From: an uncultured Eubacterium sp.
GTDB taxonomy: Bacteria; Bacillota; Clostridia; Oscillospirales; Acutalibacteraceae
Reading direction: 5' to 3'
NCBI GenBank assembly: GCA_910584985.1
Contig: CAJUDJ010000019.1
Location: forward strand, 1-31,424
Length of the DNA: 31,424 nt
The notes beneath the pieces are model-generated. The model was not told the origin of the DNA and did not search any database. It worked only from the letters and a program-made list of their open reading frames with translations. Of the stretch, positions 23,555-31,424 are shown one piece after another (within the stretch, counting starts at the first letter, position 1; each line of letters starts with the position of its first letter). A program made the translations under genes and the position numbers.

Positions 23555-24544
23555 ATGAAATATTTCAGTGAACGCTTTAATAAGCGTTTTCTAAAAAATG
23601 CTGTAAAAGCCGTTACTTTTGTTCTTATTCTTGCTGTTCTTCTATGTGGATTTTCTCAGATTTTAATGCCAAAAACCAATAAGGATATGCGCGACAAATC
23701 TGCAAATGGTTTTCTTGGTGAAATGCCCAATTCAATTGATGTTCTTATTGTTGGGGACAGTGAAAGCTACAGCTCTGTTATTCCGCTTCAGATGTGGCAT
23801 GAACACGGCATAACCTCTTATGTGTGCGGCACGCCGTCTCAGACCCTTGATTATTCCTTTGATTTTCTCCAAAGGGCACTTGAAGAGCAGAGTCCTAAAT
23901 TTGTGGTGTTTGAAACAAATGCTATTTTCAGACCATTTTCAGTTAAGTCTATTATTTTAACAAATGCTGACAAGGTTTTTCCGATTTATAGATATCATGA
24001 TCGCTGGAAAAAGCTTTCTTTGAGAGATTTTTCATTTAATGTAAATAATGATTATGTGGAAAACGATAAGGGCTACAGAATAGAAATTGGTGTTGATGCT
24101 GCAGATTCAAAGAATTATATGAAGCCTTCTGCAGAAAAGAACACGGTTCGCAAAAAAAACAGGTTTTATCTGAATAAAATTGCAGCCTTATGCAATGAAA
24201 AAGGCACGGAGCTTATATTTATGAGTATGCCGAGCACAAGAAACTGGAACAGCCAGAAACATAATGCAGTGGAAGAGCTTTCAAAGGAAATGAATATTGA
24301 GTTTATTGATCTTAATGTTATGAATAAAGAGGTGCCGATAGACTGGACAAAAGATACAAAGGATAAGGGCGATCATCTGAATTATTCAGGAGCCTGCAAA
24401 GTTACAAAATATCTTGGAACATTTTTCGCGGCTAAAAATGTGTTCGAAGATCATCGGCAGGATGAATCTTATAATGATTGGAATAAAGCATATGACACCT
24501 TTATAACAAATTACGAAAAAAGAATGAAAGCAAAAAGAAAATAA
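23555..24544 (+). CDS. SGNH/DltD-like membrane-anchored protein
   Basis: 329 residues. A basic N-terminus and one hydrophobic helix (about 19-37) anchor it with the catalytic domain outside. The SGNH nucleophile block is VGDSESYSS (S69), and GDHLNYSGA (272-280, H274) is the C-terminal acid/His block. DltD works with DltB on the outer membrane face in D-alanine transfer, and AlgX/J-type proteins with AlgI in alginate acetylation; this protein is the corresponding partner of the MBOAT gene, which ends 12 bases earlier. AAAGGAGG precedes the ATG. It is shorter than DltD (about 400 residues). Base composition turns slightly more A/T-rich than in the preceding genes. Last gene of the operon. Confidence 0.82.
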   Translation: MKYFSERFNKRFLKNAVKAVTFVLILAVLLCGFSQILMPKTNKDMRDKSANGFLGEMPNSIDVLIVGDSESYSSVIPLQMWHEHGITSYVCGTPSQTLDYSFDFLQRALEEQSPKFVVFETNAIFRPFSVKSIILTNADKVFPIYRYHDRWKKLSLRDFSFNVNNDYVENDKGYRIEIGVDAADSKNYMKPSAEKNTVRKKNRFYLNKIAALCNEKGTELIFMSMPSTRNWNSQKHNAVEELSKEMNIEFIDLNVMNKEVPIDWTKDTKDKGDHLNYSGACKVTKYLGTFFAAKNVFEDHRQDESYNDWNKAYDTFITNYEKRMKAKRK

Positions 24545-24546
24545 AG

Positions 24547-24582
24547 AAAAAAGTGATGATATTTCAACATCATCACTTTTTT
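24547..24582. terminator. Terminator of the dlt-like operon (bidirectional)
   Basis: GTGATGAT (24553-24560) and ATCATCAC (24569-24576) form the stem, extended by six A on the left pairing with six T on the right. It can also end transcription from the minus-strand kinase gene, 67 bases away. Confidence 0.9.
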
Positions 24583-24649
24583 CTTTTTATAAAGGGATAA
24601 ATAGAGTATTAAGCCATTCTGTTAATACTTTAAAAGTTTTAACAGGCAG

Positions 24650-25555
24650 TTAAAAAGCTTTGCTTTTTAATTCAAGCAGTTCTTTTTCGTTGACATAGGC
24701 AGATAATGCCCCCACTGCCGTAACGGCTTTACCGCCTGTAATGTTTCCGAATTCAATGCAGTCCTTAAGCGGATAATTATAAAACAATCCGTAAACAAAT
24801 CCTGCAAGAAAGGCATCACCTGCACCTGTGCTGTCCACATTTTTATACTGCTTCAGGCTCGGGCAGAAGAAGTAGTCCGCTCCGTCAATGCCGATGCAGC
24901 CGTCTTTGTCAACCTTAACCACAACTTTATCAAAGTATTTTTTCAATTCATACGCAGCATCCTTTGCGTTGCTGCATCCTGTTATTGCAAGCGCTTCTTT
25001 TTGGTTTGGTGTGTAATAATCAGCAACAGCAAACAGCTCGCTGTATTTTTCAAAGGTGAGTTCTTCATCCCAGCCCATATCCAGCACCATGATTGTGCCT
25101 TCACTTTTCAGTTTTTTATACACATCCAAAAATCCGCCCGGCGCCATAAGGCAGATTTTTGCACCCTTGGAAATATTGTAAAAATCCTCTTTTGCTTTAT
25201 CGTCAGGTTCAATGCTTCCTTTTCCGTAGGTGATAAAGCTTCTGTCCTCTTTCAGGATTATTGCCGAGGTAATATTGAGCGGAATTCCGCTTCCTTTATA
25301 TAAATTTATAGGCTGAACACGATTTTCAGTAAATTTTGTTTTTGCAAATTCGGAAAAAATATCTTTTCCAAGCTCGGTTGCGATTTTTGCGTCAATTCCG
25401 AGTCTTCCCAAATTAATCAGCGTGGCAGGAAGCCCTCCGCCAAGCTGAAGCGAAAAACGGTCCGTGTAAACCTCTTCACCCACATCCGGAATTTTCGGCA
25501 TGTTTTCATAAAGCAAATCCACATTTGTTGCACCTGCGCCTGCTATAAATGCCAT
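24650..25555 (-). CDS. PfkB-family carbohydrate kinase
   Basis: 301 residues, standard for ribokinase-like kinases. Motifs are LGGGLPATLINLGRLG (38-53, PfkB signature 1) and DSTGAGDAF (241-249, signature 2), with catalytic base D247 and the anion hole formed by the GAGD turn. It phosphorylates a sugar or a nucleoside in the cytoplasm with ATP; the substrate cannot be told from sequence. The upstream GH4 glycosidase gene ends one base before this ATG and supplies its ribosome binding site (GGGAGGATGG), so the two are translationally coupled and probably act on the same sugar. Confidence 0.9.
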   Translation of the reverse strand: MAFIAGAGATNVDLLYENMPKIPDVGEEVYTDRFSLQLGGGLPATLINLGRLGIDAKIATELGKDIFSEFAKTKFTENRVQPINLYKGSGIPLNITSAIILKEDRSFITYGKGSIEPDDKAKEDFYNISKGAKICLMAPGGFLDVYKKLKSEGTIMVLDMGWDEELTFEKYSELFAVADYYTPNQKEALAITGCSNAKDAAYELKKYFDKVVVKVDKDGCIGIDGADYFFCPSLKQYKNVDSTGAGDAFLAGFVYGLFYNYPLKDCIEFGNITGGKAVTAVGALSAYVNEKELLELKSKAF

Positions 25556-25556
25556 A

Positions 25557-26921
25557 TCAGTGCCATCCTCCCGTATATTCTTTATTCAGCTCATTATAGC
25601 TTTCAACAAGTTTTTTTGCCAGACTGTAGCTGTTTACAAGCGGATGCAGTGTAAGCGCCTCAACGGCTTTCTGTATGGAATTTTTCCGGATTGCTTCGCT
25701 TGAGAGCCTTTCATAAATTTTAACGCGTCTGATCAGTTCAAGATTCTGTTCGTCTATATCTTCCATTCTGTGCGGAACAGCACCGTTCTTATTAATGTCG
25801 CAGGTAATTTCAACAATATCTGTGGGAAGCAGACCGTTAATTGCATTGCCGTTCGGCACGCAGAGTATCATGGAATCGCTTTTTTCGCTCTGGGCAATTT
25901 TAATAAAATTAAGGGCAACGCCGGCATAACCGCCCTCGTCCTTTTCATAAATATCAAAATGCCATGGCTGTGTGCGTTTTACACCGGTTTCAGATGCCAT
26001 ATAGTTGTTTTCGCGTTCACCGTACCAATGCTCAAAAATCTTCAGTGCCTCTTCAAAATTGCTGTCAATATCAATTTTTTCAAGTTCGGCAGTCATTTTT
26101 TTATTGATTTTACATATCTGTTCTCCGCGCGTTTGTGTGGCATTCAGAATATTCTGAACGGCTTCCTCACGGTAATAAAAATAATACAGATATTCATTCA
26201 GTATTGCATTTCTGGATTTCAGCAAATCCTTTTCAAAATAGCGCATATCGGTATCTGTATATGCTTTTTCATTTTCAATAAGCTCGGGAAGAATTTCCCT
26301 GCCGTTCATTGTAACGGACTTAAAATAGGAAAGATGATTCAGTCCGTATATTTCGCCTTTTGCAGAGCCTTCTTCGGCATTATATAGTTTTTCAAAGGTA
26401 CGCAGCATTCCGCTAGGTGCATCGCATATACCGTATGTAAAATCATATCCCATATCGCGAAGCGTCTGGCTTACAACGCCGGCAGGGTTGGTGAAATTAA
26501 ACACTTTGCAGCCCGGTTTGGCATATTTTTTTATCAGCTCGCAGTATTCGGCAAGGGCAGATATGCTTCGCATTGCAAAGGATAATCCGGCAGCGCCTGT
26601 TGTTTCCTGACCCAGAATGCCAAGATCGAGCGCAATTCTTTCATCACGCACACGCATATCATCGCCGCCTACCCGGATGGTTGTGATTACATAATCCGCA
26701 TTTTCAACAGCCTCTTTTGCATCAGCTGTTAAATCAAATTTCAGAGCAGGGCAAAGCAGATTTGCCACCTTTTTTGCCATTTTGCCGTATATATTAAGCT
26801 TTTTTAGGTTATTATCCATAAAAACAAGATTGTCAATTTTTAATTCTTCTGCTTTCTGGGCAATGCTTTTTGCCAGAAACATAGAGCGAACGCCGCCACC
26901 GCCAATAACGGTTAATTTCAT
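25557..26921 (-). CDS. GH4-family NAD-dependent glycosidase (6-phospho-glycosidase type)
   Basis: 454 residues. The N-terminal Rossmann loop MKLTVIGGGGVRS binds NAD; GH4 enzymes use NAD and a divalent metal in an oxidation-elimination mechanism. Metal ligands are expected at C166 (GICDAPSG) and H196 (GLNHLSY); NPAGVV (145-150) and GQETTGAAG are typical. In GH4 the residues after the metal-binding Cys track substrate class; CDAP here is nearest to the CDMP type of 6-phospho-alpha-glucosidases, though the protein is divergent and the anomer and sugar remain open. GGAGGTG stands just before the ATG. It is the first gene of a two-gene unit with the PfkB kinase; no PTS or ABC transporter is visible beside it. 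Confidence 0.87.
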   Translation of the reverse strand: MKLTVIGGGGVRSMFLAKSIAQKAEELKIDNLVFMDNNLKKLNIYGKMAKKVANLLCPALKFDLTADAKEAVENADYVITTIRVGGDDMRVRDERIALDLGILGQETTGAAGLSFAMRSISALAEYCELIKKYAKPGCKVFNFTNPAGVVSQTLRDMGYDFTYGICDAPSGMLRTFEKLYNAEEGSAKGEIYGLNHLSYFKSVTMNGREILPELIENEKAYTDTDMRYFEKDLLKSRNAILNEYLYYFYYREEAVQNILNATQTRGEQICKINKKMTAELEKIDIDSNFEEALKIFEHWYGERENNYMASETGVKRTQPWHFDIYEKDEGGYAGVALNFIKIAQSEKSDSMILCVPNGNAINGLLPTDIVEITCDINKNGAVPHRMEDIDEQNLELIRRVKIYERLSSEAIRKNSIQKAVEALTLHPLVNSYSLAKKLVESYNELNKEYTGGWH

Positions 26922-26962
26922 AAGAACACCTCCGTATGATTTGATTTCATTTATCGTTTTTT

Positions 26963-26991
26963 ATTATCCTATTATTTATATTTATAATCAA
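26963..26991 (-). promoter_or_regulatory. Promoter of the GH4-kinase unit
   Basis: On the minus strand: TTGATT (26991-26986), 17-base spacer, GATAAT (26968-26963). Start predicted near 26956, about 35 bases before the ATG. Confidence 0.6.
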
Positions 26992-27022
26992 TTATAAATA
27001 TTGCTTTGTAACTAATTTGTAA

Positions 27023-27051
27023 TTGACTTATATTATTCTATAATATATAAT
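27023..27051 (+). promoter_or_regulatory. Promoter of the pyrimidine operon
   Basis: TTGACT (27023-27028), 17-base spacer, TATAAT (27046-27051). Start predicted near 27058, leaving only about 24 bases before the pyrC start codon, too little for a PyrR-type attenuator. Confidence 0.85.
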
Positions 27052-27081
27052 ACTGTAAAATGAGAAAGGTATGGGCTTAAA

Positions 27082-28356
27082 ATGTCATTGCTTATAAAAA
27101 ATGCCCGAATTTATACGGGTGGCACTTTTAAAAAGTCAGATGTTTTTATAAAGAATTCCAAAATTCACAGCCTTGGCCCCTCCATTTCTGCTGATGGAGC
27201 AGATCGTGTTTTTGATTGTAAGGATAAGTATTTTCTAATTCCGGGTTTTGTTGATGTTCATGTTCATCTTCGAGAGCCCGGTTTTTCTTATAAGGAAACA
27301 ATTAAAAGCGGCACAATGGCAGCTGTTAAGGCCGGTTATACGGCGGTGTGCTCTATGCCGAATCTGAATCCTGCGCCCGATTCACCTGAAAACCTTAAGG
27401 TGCAGACGGATATAATTGAACGCGATGCAGTCATTGATGTGTTTCCGTTTGCAGCTATCACAAAGGGCAGAAAAGGAACGGGCGAATGTGTTGATTTCAG
27501 ATCCATGAAAAAGGATGCAATCGGTTTTTCGGATGACGGCACAGGTGTACAGACAGAAGAATTGATGGCACAGGCAATGAAACAATGTGCAGAAGAAAAT
27601 TGCATTATTTCTGCGCACTGCGAAGTCAACAGTCTGCTGCGTGGCGGATATATTCATGACGGTGAATACTGCCGCAGAAATCATCATAAAGGCATATGCA
27701 GTGAAAGCGAGTGGGCGCAGATTGAAAGGGATTGCAGGCTGGCTGAAGAAACAGGCTGCCGCTATCATGTGTGCCATATATCCACCAAGGAAAGCGTGGA
27801 TATAATCCGAAAGGCCAAGGCAAGGGGTGTTCGGGTAACCTGTGAAACAGGGCCGCATTATCTTACCATGTGCGACAGGGATTTGCAGGAACACGGCAGA
27901 TTTAAAATGAATCCGCCGCTTCGTGCCGAAGAGGATATGCTGGCGCTGCTTGCGGGTGTAAAGGACGGCACAGTGGATGTGATTGCAACGGATCATGCAC
28001 CGCACAGTGCCGAAGAAAAATCAAAGGGGCTTGAAAAAAGCGCAATGGGCGTTGTGGGGCTGGAAACAGCTTTTCCGGTGTTGTATACCAAACTGGTTAA
28101 AACAGGAATCATTACGCTGGAAAGGCTTGTTGAAATGATGGCTGTTAAACCGCGTGAAATTTTTAAGATAGACGGCGGTGTGATAAAAGAGGGTGAAACC
28201 GCTGATTTATGCCTGCTTGATCTTGAAAAGGAATGGGTGGTTCATCCCGAAGAATTTGTTTCCATGGGCAGGGCTACTCCGTTTGAAAACTGGAAATTAC
28301 AGGGTGAGAACCTTTTAACGATATTGAGAGGAGAGATTGTTTATGAAGCCATATAA
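27082..28356 (+). CDS. pyrC: Dihydroorotase
   Basis: 424 residues, a class I dihydroorotase; closes carbamoyl-aspartate to dihydroorotate in pyrimidine synthesis. Zinc-site motifs are HVHLREPG (H60, H62), the class I FSDDG (D151), SAHCE (H179), CHISTKES (H232) and ATDHAPH (D304). The final residues overlap carA by 14 bases. The ribosome binding site is AGAAAGG about 13 bases upstream, slightly far. First gene of pyrC-carA-carB; aspartate transcarbamylase (pyrB) is not between them and must lie elsewhere or after carB. Confidence 0.95.
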   Translation: MSLLIKNARIYTGGTFKKSDVFIKNSKIHSLGPSISADGADRVFDCKDKYFLIPGFVDVHVHLREPGFSYKETIKSGTMAAVKAGYTAVCSMPNLNPAPDSPENLKVQTDIIERDAVIDVFPFAAITKGRKGTGECVDFRSMKKDAIGFSDDGTGVQTEELMAQAMKQCAEENCIISAHCEVNSLLRGGYIHDGEYCRRNHHKGICSESEWAQIERDCRLAEETGCRYHVCHISTKESVDIIRKAKARGVRVTCETGPHYLTMCDRDLQEHGRFKMNPPLRAEEDMLALLAGVKDGTVDVIATDHAPHSAEEKSKGLEKSAMGVVGLETAFPVLYTKLVKTGIITLERLVEMMAVKPREIFKIDGGVIKEGETADLCLLDLEKEWVVHPEEFVSMGRATPFENWKLQGENLLTILRGEIVYEAI

Positions 28357-29431
28357 CAAAAAAATTGTGCTTGAAAACGGAAGTGAATTTTACGGCTATG
28401 CTTTCGGCGCAGATAAAGAGGCTGTTAATGAAATTGTTTTCAACACCTCTATGGCAGGGTATCAGGAAATCATTTCCGATCCGTCCTATACGGATCAGAT
28501 GGTTTGTATGACATATCCGCTTATCGGAAACTACGGAATGACGGATGAGGATTATGAAACAAGAGTTCCCACAATGGGCGGGCTGATTGTAAGGGAATAT
28601 AATGATTTGCCGTCCAATTTCAGATATACGAAAACACTTTCCGAGGTGCTTGATGAATACGGTATACCCGGCATAAGCGGTGTTGACACAAGAAAAATTA
28701 CAAGAATTATCCGTGATGAGGGCAGCCAGAAGGTGCTGATTACAGACGCTTCCACACCGTATGAGGAAGCACTTGAAAAAGTAAGGTCATATATAATTCC
28801 AACAGATATGGTAAGCCGTGTAAGCTGTAAAAAGCGCTGGTATTCCAGAACGCCGAATCATAAATATGATGTTGTGGCAATAGACTGCGGAATCAAGCTG
28901 AATATCGTAAGAAAGCTGAATGAAAAAGGCTGCAATGTAACGGTTGTTCCTTTTGATACCTCGGCCGAGGAAATTATGAATATGAATCCTGACGGTCTGT
29001 TTCTTTCAAACGGCCCCGGAAATCCCGAAGATGTTCAGCCGGTTATAGAGGTTGTTAAGAAGCTGAAGGGCAGGCTGCCGATTTTCGGAATATGCCTTGG
29101 GCATCAGATGATTTCGCTTGCGCTGGGTGCAAAAACCTTTAAAATGAAATTTGGGCACCGCGGCGGAAATCATCCTGTTATGAATCTTGAAACAGGAAAA
29201 ATAGAAATTACATCACAGAATCATTCTTATGCCGTTGATGTGCATTCTCTTGCCGGCACCGAATTAACGCTTACCCATAAAAACCTGCTGGATAATACGG
29301 CAGAGGGCGTGGAAAGCGTTGAAAACAGGCTGTTTTCCGTGCAGTATCATCCTGAAAGCGCACCCGGTCCGCAGGACAGTGCATATCTTTTCGATAAATT
29401 TATTTCCCTGATGAAAAAGGAGGCTGAGTAA
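28343..29431 (+). CDS. carA: Carbamoyl-phosphate synthase small (glutaminase) subunit
   Basis: 362 residues. The N-terminal CarA domain starts at LENGSEFYGYAFG; the class I glutamine amidotransferase domain contains GICLGHQ (nucleophile C251) and YHPESAPGP (H336, E338). It releases ammonia from glutamine and channels it to CarB. ATG 28343 is chosen over an in-frame TTG at 28337 because GAGAGGAGAG (28325-28335) gives proper spacing and matches the family start. Overlaps pyrC by 14 bases and precedes carB by one base. Confidence 0.96.
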   Translation: MKPYNKKIVLENGSEFYGYAFGADKEAVNEIVFNTSMAGYQEIISDPSYTDQMVCMTYPLIGNYGMTDEDYETRVPTMGGLIVREYNDLPSNFRYTKTLSEVLDEYGIPGISGVDTRKITRIIRDEGSQKVLITDASTPYEEALEKVRSYIIPTDMVSRVSCKKRWYSRTPNHKYDVVAIDCGIKLNIVRKLNEKGCNVTVVPFDTSAEEIMNMNPDGLFLSNGPGNPEDVQPVIEVVKKLKGRLPIFGICLGHQMISLALGAKTFKMKFGHRGGNHPVMNLETGKIEITSQNHSYAVDVHSLAGTELTLTHKNLLDNTAEGVESVENRLFSVQYHPESAPGPQDSAYLFDKFISLMKKEAE

Positions 29432-29432
29432 T

Positions 29433-31424
29433 ATGCCCAAGCGCACAGATATACATAAAATACTTGTTATCGGCTCCGGTCCTATCGTTATCGGACAGGC
29501 TGCTGAATTTGACTATTCGGGCACACAGGCCTGCCTTTCGCTTCGTGAAGAGGGATATGAGGTTGTTCTGATTAACTCCAATCCTGCCACGATTATGACA
29601 GATACCGATATAGCAGACAAGGTTTATATGGAACCGCTTAATCTGGAATATGTAGCCAGAATCATCCGGCATGAACGGCCGGATGCCATTCTTCCGTCTC
29701 TCGGCGGTCAGACAGGTCTGAATCTTGCCGTTCAGCTTGCAAAAAAAGGCATTCTTGAGGAATGTGATGTTGAAATTTTAGGAACACGCTTTGAAGCAAT
29801 CGAAAGAGCAGAGGACAGGGAACTGTTCAAGGATCTCTGCGAAAAGCTCGGCGAGCCTGTGCTTCCGTCCGATATATGCAATACATTGGAGGAAGGCCTT
29901 AAAATTGCCGGGGAAATAGGATATCCTGTTGTGCTTCGCCCTGCGTTTACGCTTGGCGGCACAGGCGGCGGCTTTGCTGATGATGAAGAAGAATGCCGTC
30001 TTATGCTGAAGAATGCACTTGCGCTTTCTCCCGTGCATCAGGTGCTTGTTGAAAAAAGCATTAAAGGCTATAAGGAAATTGAATATGAAGTAATGCGTGA
30101 TGCAAATGACACTGCCATCACTATATGCAATATGGAAAATATTGACCCTGTCGGCATTCATACAGGTGATTCCATTGTTGTCTGCCCCTCTCAAACGCTT
30201 ACGAATAAGGAATATCATATGCTCCGTGATTCTGCTTTAAGAATCATAAGAGAGCTGAATATAGAAGGCGGCTGCAATGTTCAGTTTGCGCTTGACCCAC
30301 ATTCTTTCCAGTATTATCTGATAGAAGTTAATCCGCGTGTGTCCCGTTCTTCAGCACTTGCTTCCAAGGCTTCGGGTTATCCGATTGCAAGAGTTTCCGC
30401 TAAAATCGCAGTGGGTATGCATCTGAATGAAATTCAGATTGCAAACACACCGGCCTCTTTTGAGCCTACACTGGATTATGTGGTTTCCAAAATTGCGCGT
30501 TTCCCGTTTGATAAATTTGCAGATGCAAACAACAGTCTGAACACACAGATGAAGGCAACGGGTGAGGTTATGGCAATCGGCAGAACCGTTGAGGAAAGCC
30601 TGCTTAAAGCCGTGCGTTCGCTTGAAACCGGCGTATGCCATCTTTATCTGAGCAAGTTTGATGACTATTCGGTTGATGAACTTCTGGATTATATTAAAAT
30701 CGGAACGGATGACAGACTGTATGCCATTGCACAGCTGATCAGGCTGAATGTGGATTTGAACAGAATTTACAATGCAACCAAAATTGATATGTTTTTTATA
30801 GAAAAATTCAAAAACATTGTGGATTTTGAAAACGAACTGAAGGCACATTCCAAGAATGTTGAAATTCTGAAAGACGCAAAGAAAATGGGGGTTTCCGATA
30901 AATTTATCGGAAAGCTCTGGAATATGACGGAAGCTGAAATTTTTTCACTCAGAAAAGAAAATAAAATATTCCCGGTTTATAAAATGATAGATACCTGTGC
31001 ATCTGAATTTGATTCTTATGTGCCGTATTTCTATTCAACCTATGAAGAGGAAAACGAAAGCATAATTTCGGATAAAAAGAAAATTATTGTTCTCGGCTCA
31101 GGGCCTATCCGAATCGGACAGGGTGTAGAGTTTGATTATTCAACCGTTCATGCCATCTGGTCTATCCGTGAAGCAGGCTATGAAGCCATTATTATAAATA
31201 ACAACCCCGAAACGGTTTCAACGGATTATACAACTTCCGATAAGCTTTACTTTGAACCGCTTACGGTTGAAGATGTTATGAATGTGATTGAGCTTGAAAA
31301 CCCGATGGGTATTGTTGTTTCACTTGGCGGACAGACTGCAATTAACCTTGCACCGCCGCTTGATGCGCTCGGTGTGCCGATTATAGGCACGGATGTTGCG
31401 GCAATAGATAAGGCTGAAAACAGG
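29433..31424 (+). CDS. carB: Carbamoyl-phosphate synthase large subunit (3' end outside the window)
   Basis: 664 codons are present without a stop, ending at the window edge; full-length CarB is about 1060-1080 residues, so about 400 are missing. The first ATP-grasp half begins IGSGPIVIGQAAEFDYSGTQA and the ATP-binding domain shows RPAFTLGGTGGG and LIEVNPRVSRSSALASKA. The oligomerisation domain covers about 400-545, and the second half begins at about residue 549 with GSGPIRIGQGVEFDYS, the internal duplication typical of CarB. It joins ammonia, bicarbonate and two ATP to carbamoyl phosphate for pyrimidine and arginine synthesis. AAGGAGG (29417-29423) precedes the ATG. Confidence 0.95.
   Translation, partial: MPKRTDIHKILVIGSGPIVIGQAAEFDYSGTQACLSLREEGYEVVLINSNPATIMTDTDIADKVYMEPLNLEYVARIIRHERPDAILPSLGGQTGLNLAVQLAKKGILEECDVEILGTRFEAIERAEDRELFKDLCEKLGEPVLPSDICNTLEEGLKIAGEIGYPVVLRPAFTLGGTGGGFADDEEECRLMLKNALALSPVHQVLVEKSIKGYKEIEYEVMRDANDTAITICNMENIDPVGIHTGDSIVVCPSQTLTNKEYHMLRDSALRIIRELNIEGGCNVQFALDPHSFQYYLIEVNPRVSRSSALASKASGYPIARVSAKIAVGMHLNEIQIANTPASFEPTLDYVVSKIARFPFDKFADANNSLNTQMKATGEVMAIGRTVEESLLKAVRSLETGVCHLYLSKFDDYSVDELLDYIKIGTDDRLYAIAQLIRLNVDLNRIYNATKIDMFFIEKFKNIVDFENELKAHSKNVEILKDAKKMGVSDKFIGKLWNMTEAEIFSLRKENKIFPVYKMIDTCASEFDSYVPYFYSTYEEENESIISDKKKIIVLGSGPIRIGQGVEFDYSTVHAIWSIREAGYEAIIINNNPETVSTDYTTSDKLYFEPLTVEDVMNVIELENPMGIVVSLGGQTAINLAPPLDALGVPIIGTDVAAIDKAENR

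Noticed and set aside
25770..26387. 205-residue plus-strand open frame inside the GH4 gene
   Set aside because: It is antisense to a clear GH4 coding region, lacks a binding site, and its Phe/Ile/Cys-rich composition reflects the reverse reading of that gene.
27382..28005. 207-residue minus-strand open frame inside pyrC
   Set aside because: Antisense to conserved pyrC motifs with no family resemblance or start signals.

Overview
The window looks like a chromosomal segment of a low-to-moderate GC Gram-positive anaerobe, most likely a gut-type Clostridia (Ruminococcus/Oscillospiraceae-like). Supporting signs are AGGAGG-type ribosome binding sites, sigma-A promoters with 17-base spacers and extended -10 boxes, a CIRCE/HrcA heat-shock operator, short intrinsic terminators, and glycan-degrading enzymes. 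The genus is an inference; no rRNA or other taxonomic marker is present.

Layout. 1-423: the 3' end of an unrecognised gene and its terminator. 604-2728: a decayed GH89 alpha-N-acetylglucosaminidase with a 2-base frameshift and two nonsense codons. 2745-3541: a second broken gene with a frameshift at an A-run. 3546-4160: a NUDIX hydrolase. 4231-4878 (-): a HAD phosphatase. 5134-7185: an EF-G-like GTPase lacking canonical catalytic residues, preceded by a palindromic operator candidate. 7279-7887: a DUF308/HdeD membrane protein. 7970-13219: phosphosugar mutase, a small NifU-C-like protein, a GH38 alpha-mannosidase and a small membrane protein, closely packed. 13136-13558 (-): a CmpB-like permease. 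13587-14912: CCA-adding-type tRNA nucleotidyltransferase. 14984-15610: a secreted Thr-rich protein with a variant sortase signal (SPATG). 15795-17681: htpG under a perfect CIRCE element. 17812-18402: a cytidylate-kinase-like protein. 18514-18720 (-): an XRE regulator flanked by two palindromic operators.

18969-24544 is the most interesting part. It is a five-gene operon built like dltABCD (adenylating ligase, carrier protein, MBOAT O-acyltransferase, SGNH/DltD-like protein), but it carries a fold-type III PLP decarboxylase (LysA/BtrK relatives) between the ligase and the carrier. This suggests a surface-polymer aminoacylation system with cargo other than D-alanine: either lysine or a carrier-bound amino acid that is decarboxylated after loading. 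The divergent XRE gene and its operators overlap a second promoter pointing into this operon, so it is a candidate local repressor.

24650-26921 (-) is a two-gene sugar unit (GH4 glycosidase and PfkB kinase). 27082-31424 is a pyrimidine operon (pyrC, carA, carB), with carB cut by the right edge. No tRNA, rRNA, CRISPR array, transposase or integrase was found. No stretch over 300 bases lacks a gene.
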